Below the pieces are notes generated by a model that saw only the letters and a program-made list of their open reading frames with translations, did not search any database and was not told the origin of the DNA. A stretch of DNA of 64,000 nt from Margaritifera margaritifera (lineage: Eukaryota > Mollusca > Bivalvia > Unionida > Margaritiferidae): positions 1,444,541-1,508,540 of the forward strand of contig JAQPZY010001176.1 of assembly GCA_029931535.1 (NCBI GenBank). Reading direction: 5' to 3'. Shown here in pieces: positions 57,298 through 64,000 of this stretch. Positions within the stretch are counted from its first letter, which is position 1, and every line of letters begins with the position of its first letter. Position numbers and translations under genes: made by a program.

Positions 57298-57598
57298 GTC
57301 TTACTCCGAAGAATCATGATCGACAGACTACTCTTACTGGTTCTTGTGTTGCTTGCTCATTCAAGCACATTTATTGACTGTGGTAGTCCTGGTCCCAAAA
57401 ATGTCGCAGGAAGAAAATGTCTTTCGTCACATCCATGTGGCACTCACGGATATCAGTATTATTGGTGCTATGACGATAAAAAACTGGGATTATTGTTGTC
57501 ACCCGCTTGAAAACTGCTCTGCTAAGGGTTCTGTCAACGAACATTGGTGCTATGTCGACATTGTTCGCGGACCTAAATGGAGAAATTGCATACCTTAA
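57298..57598 (+). pseudogene. Secreted cysteine-rich peptide exon with one A-run frame break
   Basis: The exon starts after TTCTATTCCAG. The ATG at 57316 opens a classic signal peptide (MIDRLLLLVLVLLAHSSTF). The mature part has Cys in CGSPGP, KCLSSHPCG and YYWCYDD. The frame then hits TGA at 57508. A second frame resumes at the A6 run near 57478-57483 with NWDYCCHPLENC, HWCYVD and WRNCIP, ending at TAA 57596. One extra A in that run accounts for the switch, so the intact form would be ~93 residues with about nine or ten Cys. WCY...WDYCC and HWCY...WRNC look like two related motifs. The family is not recognised; a secreted defence or cuticle-type peptide is possible. The single lesion could be a sequencing error. 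Confidence 0.6.
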
Positions 57599-58411
57599 GA
57601 ATAGAAGAGAAGAATTCAATAATTAATGTATACAAACTGTCTATAAGTCACATGAAAGGAAGGTATACTCAACAAGCATGCACCTTCTTCACTTAATTAC
57701 ACATATATATGAACTGAAGATATACATGTGATGACTATTTGAATGATTAAGGTCTACTATATAGCAGTGGCCTTGTAGTTTAGAGCATATCATGTATTAA
57801 AATGTTTGGAGCATGATTATAGCTTTTATTAATTAACTGTTTTAATCTTGTTTAAATATATTGCCCTTTCCCGTCATTAATTGTTCCGAATGTCTAAAGG
57901 TGGATGTGGACGACAAATTCATAACGCTTTGCCATGGTTGCAAATAAATGCATATTTAGAGCATCACAGAAAGGTAGCATTTATAAAAGAATACAGTCAT
58001 TTTTTTAATCAGTCTACATTTTCAATCGATTTCCATTTAATTTTTTATTTCTTGGATACACACTTCTAACACTAGCTTGTTTCTAATGCAAACAAAGTTT
58101 ATTGAATTTTACACTGGCTCAAGCTTTGCCGGAAATTCCATTTTTCACACGTTAGACTTAATTGTCACAGTGTACATGAACAGTTTACTTTGATCAGTAA
58201 ATGCATTAGGAGCAAACAAATTTGTATTATTTCTCTCTGTAATGGAGGACGAATGTACGATCAACGTAAATAAATACCGTAAATAAAGTGAACGTTTGTC
58301 GCAGGTCTGCAGTCAGCTATATGATAAAATAACACATATTTGGCTACTCTTTGTGGCCAAATTATGTAATGTCATTGTAAAAGATCAGAGAGAAAGCAGG
58401 TATGAATATGG
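57599..58411. other. Unassigned, 3' of the peptide exon
   Basis: AT-rich. An AATAAA lies near 57943 and could serve as a distant poly(A) signal for the peptide gene. Nothing else recognised. Confidence 0.35.

Positions 58412-58467
<56 letters not shown>
58412..58467. repeat. (AT)n microsatellite
   Basis: About 26 AT dinucleotides, about 55 bp left of the LTR element. Confidence 0.97.
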
Positions 58468-58468
<1 letters not shown>

Positions 58469-58522
58469 TTGTTTAAAGATTCTTATGTATATATGTGTAC
58501 ATGTATGTGTACATGTTTAAAG

Positions 58523-59298
58523 TGTTACGACTCTATGGTCTAAGAAAAATGTAACAGAAAGAAAGTGAAACCAACAAATCATGTAAAAATCAACAAGCAA
58601 TTTATTGCTAGATAATTAAAATGAAAAATCAAAAAAGTCACTTACAGTAATGTGTTTTGAAATCCTAATAATCCAATAAGAATGATTGTTCTAATCACAA
58701 GTCCTAAATATAGAATGTTCCGAATTCACGGCTGTGTCCTTGAATGTTATGATGTTTAATGGTCTCCAAAGTCCTGATGTACTAGAAATCTTGATGTGCT
58801 GAAGTCAAAATGAAGTATTCCAAAATCTCTGAATAAGTTCACTTCAATTCCAAAATCATCAATTAAAAATCCAAAATCCAAAAGTTTATGAGCACTGTTA
58901 TAATCCAATGAATATTTAAAATAATGCCTCTCTTAGAATTTGGAATGAATTTTCACAACTGTAATAGCTCTTTACAAGACTGATGGTAATGTCGAACTGA
59001 ACAAAATGTCCACCAAACATGATATATATAAAGATTGGTCACATGACAGAATGTTCTAGATTGGTCACATGAGAGAATGTTCTAGAATGTGTGTCATCTT
59101 AATGGAATTTTAACTGTAAACAAAATTCAACCTTGACCTTCAAATTGAGAAAACATATTGATCAAAACAACCTAATTCAAGGACACTAGTTAAACATGTT
59201 TTTCCTGATAACATTAAGATTTAAGCAAATATTAAAGTGAAGAAACATTTATAATTTCCTAAAATATTTATAATATTATATAAACATCATACATAACA
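58523..59298 (-). repeat. 3' LTR (element orientation), 776 bp
   Basis: Begins TGTTACGACTC and ends CATACATAACA on the plus strand. On the minus strand, U3 lies at the right. A TATA-like TTTATATATATC is at about 59021-59032, and AATAAA is at 58601-58606, about 80 bp before the LTR end. Two 26-bp HSE/CCAAT modules lie at 59034-59085. Confidence 0.92.
59034..59085 (-). promoter_or_regulatory. Duplicated heat-shock-element/CCAAT module in the LTR
   Basis: 59034-59059 and 59060-59085 are two 26-bp copies, each with ATTGG (CCAAT on the minus strand), TCACATG and GAATGTTC. The second copy extends into GAATGTTCTAGAA (59075-59087), three perfect alternating nGAAn units, the heat-shock factor consensus. 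The modules lie just upstream of the TATA box in the element's transcription direction. Confidence 0.6.
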
Positions 59299-59307
59299 CC
59301 TCCCCTC
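59299..59307 (-). other. Polypurine tract
   Basis: GAGGGGAGG on the minus strand, directly next to the LTR start TGTTATG. This is the expected plus-strand primer site of an LTR retroelement and fixes the LTR boundary. Confidence 0.8.
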
Positions 59308-59436
59308 ATAAAGAAAAAGAAAGATTTATATAATAAAGCTTTCTTTTGAATATACATCTAATACTATAATAACCGAAATTATATAAGAACATGTTTTATG
59401 ATACTGGACTTAATTACATCAAGCAATATTACATTT

Positions 59437-60973
59437 CTATGCACGTGAGAGTGCATCTGCAATCACATTGTCTTTTCCCCTAATGTGTTTGATGTCAATG
59501 TTATATTCTTGCAATATCAAACACCATCTCAACAATCTCCGATTTTTATCTTTCATTTTGTTGATGAAAGTAAGGGGATTGTGATCACTGTACACAATAA
59601 TTGGAGAAAGAGCTGAGGTAACATACACTTCAAAATGCTGTAAAGCCAATATCAAAGCCAACATTCCTTCTCAATTGTGGATAATTTTTCTGGTGCTTGT
59701 TTAGTTTTTTAGAAAAATAACACACAGGGTGATCCACACCACTTTTGTCTTCCTGAATCAATACTCCACCAACCCCTACATCACTTGCATCAACAGATAA
59801 TTTAAATGATTGGCTAAAATTTGGTGCAGAAAGAACTGGTGCATTCTTAAGCATGGCCTTTAACTTGTCAAAAGATTCCTGACACTTGTCAGACCAATGA
59901 AATTTGGTTTTCTTACTCAATAAACTTGTCAAAGGTTCAGCAATTTTGGAAAAATTGGAACAAAATTTCCGATAATATCCAGCCATACCTAGAAATCGCA
60001 TCAGTTGCTTTTTACAAATTGGAACTTGAAATTCAGAGATAGCTTTGACCTTAGTGTCTATAGGTTTAACTTGACCTTGTCCCACAATATGTCCTAAAAA
60101 TGTGACACAAGCATGGCAAAACTCACTTTTGCTCAAATTAATTGTCAGATTCGCATCGCTGAGTCGATCAAAGAATTTTCGAATGGTTTCCAAATGATCT
60201 TCCCAGGTGTTGTTCTAGATAATGACGTCATCGATATAAGCGTCACAATTATCAAGACCAAATGTGATCATGTTCATCAGACGTTGAAAACGTTGCTGGC
60301 GAATTTTTCATTCCAAACAGCATGACTTTATATTGATAAAGTCCATCTGGAGTTACAAATGTTGAAATTTCTTTTGCCCTTTCCGTCAGTGGAATTTGCC
60401 AGAATCCCTTTAAAAGGTCAAACTTGGTGACATATTCCGCATTTCCAATTTTATCAATGCAATCGTCCATTCTTGGGATTGGAAATGAATCAGTTTTGGT
60501 GACACTGTTGACTTTTTCTATAGTCAGTACACATACGGAATGTATTATCTGGCTTGGGAACAAGAATACATGGTGAACTCCAGTTACTTTTACTTGGTTC
60601 TATGAAATCATTCTCCAGTAAATACTGAATTTCTTTCTTCAGATAGTTCTGTTTGAGAGGATTCATCCTATAAGGATGCTGTTTCACAGGCGCAGAATCT
60701 ACAATGTCAACGTCATGATAAAATTTTACTTGTCCGTGTTGCAACATCAGGAAACAAGTGCTCATAGTCATGTAATAGCTGTTTTAGTTCATTTCTTTCC
60801 TGTTGTTGTAGATGTGAAAGTTTCTGGTCTAGGTTGTTCAATATTTCTGAATTCCGAAGATTGGTTATACCAGAGTCACTATAGTCTGATCGTACTCCAT
60901 CGTTGATATCTTCACTGTGTGGGACAGGTACAACTAAAATAACTGAATAATTAGCTGGGCCTATCTCTGTCAA
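59437..60973 (-). pseudogene. pol: reverse transcriptase and RNase H, broken
   Basis: The linker LLHDYEHLFPDVATRT (about 60780-60730) leads into the RT. RT blocks in order: PYRMNPLKQ, FIEPSKSNWSSPCILVPKPD, FDLLKGFWQIPL, LFGMKNSPATF, the catalytic YIDD (60227-60238), FLGHIVGQGQVKP and RFLGMAGYYRKF. RNase H starts at LSVDASDVGVGGVL (first catalytic Asp at about 59789-59791) and runs through VYSDHNPLTF and IRGKDNVIADALSRA to TAG at 59437. Frame changes lie near 60520 (an A-run), 60290 (a T-run) and 59650. A stop at 60215-60217 lies just after YIDD, where the family normally has Tyr. The pol region ends at RNase H; no integrase follows it. Confidence 0.9.
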
Positions 60974-62020
60974 AATATTTCTTTAACATATTTATATGAC
61001 AAAGTTGTTTCTGTTTCCGTCTCCCAGGAGTGTTAATGATATAATTTAAGTCATTTACTTTCTTTTCAACGGTAATAAGGACCATAAAATTTAGCCTGAA
61101 GAGGATTTTGAGGTATGGGAAAGAGAGCCAGAACTTTTGTCACCAGGTTTAAAACTCCTTTCCTGTGAATTTCTGTCATACCTTAATTTCATTTTTGACT
61201 GGGTAGTGTGAAGATTAGTTCTTGCTACTTCACAGGCCTTTGACAACTTGTATTTGAAATCAGAGACATAATCAAGAAGATTAATCTTTGAATCTTCATT
61301 TGAAAGAAGTTTCTCTTTCAATAATTTCAGTGGTCCACGGACAGTATGACCAAAAACTAGTTCAAAGGGACTAAAACCCAACGACTCTTGAACTGATTCC
61401 CTAACAGCAAACAACAACAAATGAACACCCTCATCCCAATCCTTTTCTGTATCAAAGCAATAGGATCGAATCATATTCTTCAAAGTTTTGATGAAATCTT
61501 TCCAAAGCACCTTGACTTTCAGGTGGTGATAGCAGAAGATTTAAACTGTTGGATGCCTAATTCATTGCATAACTTGTTGGAAAATTCCAGACATAAAATT
61601 TGACCCTTGATCTGACTGGACAGATTTTGGGTGTAAGGCCGAACAAGTGTAAAAAATTCACCAAAGCTTTCACAATAGTTTTAGTTTTTATATTTCTCAG
61701 AGGAATTGCTTCTGGAAATCTTGTAGATGCACACATGATGGTCAACAAGTATTGGTTGCCTTGACTTGGTTTTGATGGTAAAGGGACCAACACAGTCTAC
61801 CATTATTCTACTAAATGGTTCATCAAATGCAGGAATAGGTTGCAGATGAGCCTTAGGTATCTTCTGATTGGGTTTTCCTACCATTTGACAAGTGTGACAA
61901 GATCTGCATTATTTAGAAACATCACTTTTGAGTTTCGGCCAATAAAAATGATTCAAGATCTTGTGATAGAGTCTTACGGACTCCTAAATGACCCAGCAAA
62001 GGAGTTTCATGGGCTAAATT
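60966..62020 (-). pseudogene. pol: DDE integrase, upstream of RT, broken
   Basis: Retroviral-type integrase joins the DNA copy to the host genome. On the minus strand: the zinc-binding HHCC region (AHETPLLGHLG near 62010-61985, then CRSCHTCQ near 61900), and the catalytic core with Asp in IMVDCVGP (61795-61797). The second Asp is in SDQGSNF (61610-61612), with Glu near 61518-61520. Next comes WDEGVHLLLFAVRESVQESL, then FSPFELVFGHTVRGPLKLL. The C-terminal GPY module (FYGPY near 61080) runs on to about 60970. The core is split by frame changes near 61770, 61630 and 61520. The D-to-E gap is a few residues short. Its place before RT is the element's key oddity. Confidence 0.88.
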
Positions 62021-62479
62021 AAGAATTTCAGTCGATATGACTTAGGAACAACAATTTGATAGCTCACTGACCACTCGTCACCAGCGGGTAAACATCAGGT
62101 GTCTCCATTTTCCTCATAAGGACCCACCACCCTTTTTCACAAAGTAACACACTGGAACTTGTGTGGCTTCAGTTTCACTAATAGCCCTCTGAAACAAACA
62201 GATATCTCGGGATCATGCTCAGTTCAACGACAAGGGATTGTCCGTTTGTCATCCCTGATTTGAACAAAGAGAATGAGTTGCCAAAAGAGGATCACTGTGA
62301 TCAATACATTTGATTGATCAATACCTGAGGAAAAGTGACCTCATCAAAAGACTGACCAATACATGTGTCAGCTAAAGGAATAATATCTCTGATCAACATC
62401 ACTCCTCAAGAGCTCTTTTTGCCATAGCTCTAGTAACTGCACAAGCAGGGTACAAATCAGGGATTTCAGTTCGACGAGG

Positions 62480-62862
62480 ATCAACCTTCTGATCCAAACA
62501 AGGCTTGTCAGTTACAAGTGGATTAACCACAACCTTATCTCCAGCTAGGTCATTGCCTAGTAATAAATGAACACCCTCTATGTAAAGAAGTCACTGCCCC
62601 CCCCAACAGTCACAGGTCCAGAAACTAAGTCTGATGCCAAATTTACACAATGGAGAGGAACATTTACAAAGCCGCACTCTACTCCCTGAACAAGAACACT
62701 TTTCACTTGAAGAAGACTCCTCAGACAAAGGCCAAGTACCCTGATAATAAAAGACTCTGAGAAAGCTCCAGTGTCCCTTAATATTTTAATTGGGATAGGT
62801 TTGGCAGAATCACCAATAAGTGATATAGAACCTTCTGACATGAATGGTTCATAAGCCTCCAA
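62480..62862 (-). pseudogene. Retropepsin (aspartic protease), broken
   Basis: Processes the gag-pol polyprotein in live elements. The active-site triplet is visible as ILRDTGAFSESFI (DTG at about 62780). It follows MSEGSISLIGDSAKPIPI and is followed by VLVQGVECGFVNVPLHCVNL. A frame change in the C-run near 62600 separates this from GVHLLLGNDLAGDKVVVNPL (about 62575-62515), the C-terminal flap/strand region. It sits between the zinc knuckle and the integrase, as expected. Confidence 0.82.
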
Positions 62863-62984
62863 AATAGAATCAGACTGGGGTTTTGTTTTGACCCAACAAA
62901 TGTATTGCTTTCAATACAAGACCGTGACCTTGACCTCGTAGAAATAAGAGCATTTGGAAAAGCTCTGTCTTTTCCTCTGTTGCT

Positions 62985-63394
62985 TATTTTTCAACTTGAA
63001 GCAATCAGAAATAACGTGCCCTATCGTTTTACAATAAGCTGCACGAAGGAAGAGATAAGGCATTTCTGATCAGATCTTATCATATGTTTGATTCCTAACA
63101 GTTTGTGGCTGTTGTGAAATTTGGACAGTACTCGAATGAGATTGAAATGGTTTTTTTAACCAGAAAACTGGTGAGAGGACCGACCCATTGCCAAATGAAA
63201 TTTTTTGTGAGTCAAGGAATAATCATCAGCCATACGAGCAGCATTTTCCAAAGTTTCACACATTCTGTCTCGTCAAGATAGGTTTTAACATCACTATGAA
63301 TGCACCTCTTGAACTCTTCAATTAACTTTCTCATGCACCTCCTATCCCCTCCTGGAAAGGTTTTGAAATGAAATACTGAACATTTAGATGCCAT
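62985..63394 (-). pseudogene. gag C-terminal fragment with CCHC zinc knuckle, truncated and broken
   Basis: Contains a SCAN/capsid-end-like block (IEEFKRCIHSDVKTYLDE, 63340-63280) and an ARMADDYSLTHK-like block in another frame (about 63250-63215). A zinc knuckle (YCKTIGHVISDC, about 63035-63000) has its first Cys recoverable only across a one-base break. Only about 180 bp separates the LTR from this C-terminal part, so the N-terminal half of gag is missing. This suggests an internal deletion. Confidence 0.7.
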
Positions 63395-63571
63395 AGTAAA
63401 AATGCTTATTGGTTTCACACAAAAAAAAATTACTCTATATAAAATCTTTGCAAAAAGACAAAAAAAAAATTCCAAGACAAAATCAAAATATGAATTTCAA
63501 AGATAAACTTTAAAATATCTCTAAAATGCTTTAAAGAAATTCAATCACAGAAGACGAGACCCCTCAATTTC
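63395..63571 (-). other. Leader and primer-binding region
   Basis: On the minus strand the LTR end GTCGTAACA is followed by GAAATTGAGGGGTCTCGTCT. GGGG.CTCGTC resembles the tRNA-Pro-type primer site with one inserted T and a few-base offset. The match is imperfect, so the primer assignment is tentative. Confidence 0.35.
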
Positions 63572-64000
63572 TGTTACGACTCTATGGTCTAAGAAAAAAT
63601 GTAACAGAAACGAAAGTGAAACCAACAAATCATGTAAAAATCAACAGAGCAATTTATTACTAGATAAATAAAATGAAAAATCAAAAAAGTCACTTTACAG
63701 TAATGTGTTTTAGAAATCCTAATAATCCCAATAAGAATGATTGTTCTAATCACAAGATCTAAATTATAGAATGATTCCGAATTCACGAGCTGTGTCCTGA
63801 AATGTTATGATGTTTAATGGTCTCCCAAATCCTGATGAACTCAGAAATCTTGATGTGCTGAAGTCCAAACGAAGTATCCCAAAATCTCTGAATAAGTTCA
63901 CTACAATTCAAAAATCACCAATTAAAACAATCCAAAAACCCAAAGTTTATGAGCACTGTTTATAATCCAATGAAATATTTAAAATAATTGCCTCTCTTAG
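63572..64000 (-). repeat. 5' LTR (element orientation), partial
   Basis: Starts TGTTACGACTC and tracks the first ~430 bp of the left LTR to the window end. It carries at least ten single-base insertions relative to the left copy, plus several substitutions. About 350 bp of this LTR should lie beyond the window. Confidence 0.92.

Larger units (their letters stand above)
58523..64000 (-). mobile_element. Ty3/gypsy-type LTR retrotransposon with Gmr1-like domain order, runs off the window
   Basis: Two direct LTR copies (58523-59298, and 63572 past the window end) flank about 4.27 kb. Read on the minus strand the order is gag fragment, zinc knuckle, aspartic protease, integrase, reverse transcriptase, RNase H, polypurine tract, LTR. 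Integrase before reverse transcriptase is the Ty1/copia order, but the domains are Ty3/gypsy-like. Gmr1-type Ty3/gypsy elements are known for this order. The LTR ends form the inverted pair TGTTA...TAACA. Coding regions carry several one-base breaks and at least one nonsense codon (60215), and the N-terminal half of gag seems deleted. The copy is dead as read. The 4-5 bp target duplication cannot be tested because the right end is outside the window. Confidence 0.9.

Noticed and set aside
58523..64000. Two nested elements as explanation for integrase before RT
   Set aside because: Each domain occurs once, all are on the same strand, the IN C-terminus abuts the RT linker, and one LTR pair with a polypurine tract bounds the whole.

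Overview
This window is AT-rich, gene-poor and intron-rich animal nuclear DNA. It most resembles a marine bivalve mollusc: it has a STAND-type NTPase/repeat gene of the kind expanded in bivalves, tRNA-derived SINEs, a DIRS-type and a Ty3/gypsy-type retroelement, many degenerate tandem repeats with a period of about 145 bp, and a small secreted cysteine-rich peptide gene. The species cannot be named from the sequence. There is no bacterial-style operon, CRISPR array, rRNA gene or convincing intact tRNA gene.

Layout. 1-8.9 kb: degenerate repeats, a coiled-coil exon (2187-2490), a SINE, a 44-bp minisatellite and a broken DIRS-like retroelement (RNase H tail plus tyrosine recombinase). 9-18.3 kb: mostly intronic or intergenic, with a diverged copy of the 1.0-1.6 kb segment, a second SINE, a short phase-compatible terminal exon (11894-11970), two degenerate repeat fields and a fold-back element. 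18.3-22.5 kb: one large exon encoding an nSTAND3-like P-loop NTPase followed by 62-63-residue ankyrin-like repeats, interrupted by about a dozen frameshifts and stops. 24.6-45.6 kb: a tandem array of seven ~3.03-kb units, each made of two related half-units (A ~1.4 kb, B ~1.6 kb), with a 6.06-kb period on top. 46.6-49.8 kb: further degenerate repeats and a ~25-copy 40-bp minisatellite. 54.3-57.6 kb: a two-exon gene model for a secreted cysteine-rich peptide with a CRE/TATA promoter and one A-run frame break. 58.5-64 kb: a minus-strand Ty3/gypsy-type element that runs off the right edge of the window.

The two most notable items are the retroelement and the NTPase locus. In the retroelement, integrase lies upstream of reverse transcriptase (gag-PR-IN-RT-RNaseH), which is the Ty1/copia order carried by Ty3/gypsy-type domains, as in Gmr1-type elements. 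Its LTR also carries a duplicated heat-shock-element/CCAAT module just upstream of its TATA box. In the NTPase locus, the upstream coiled-coil exon ends in a phase that fits both the NTPase exon and a short alternative last exon, so a short form without the NTPase is possible.

Caution: many breaks, in the NTPase, the peptide and the retroelement, are single-base changes in homopolymers. Residual consensus error in the assembly therefore competes with true pseudogene decay. In-frame nonsense codons in both the NTPase and the retroelement argue that at least some of the decay is real.
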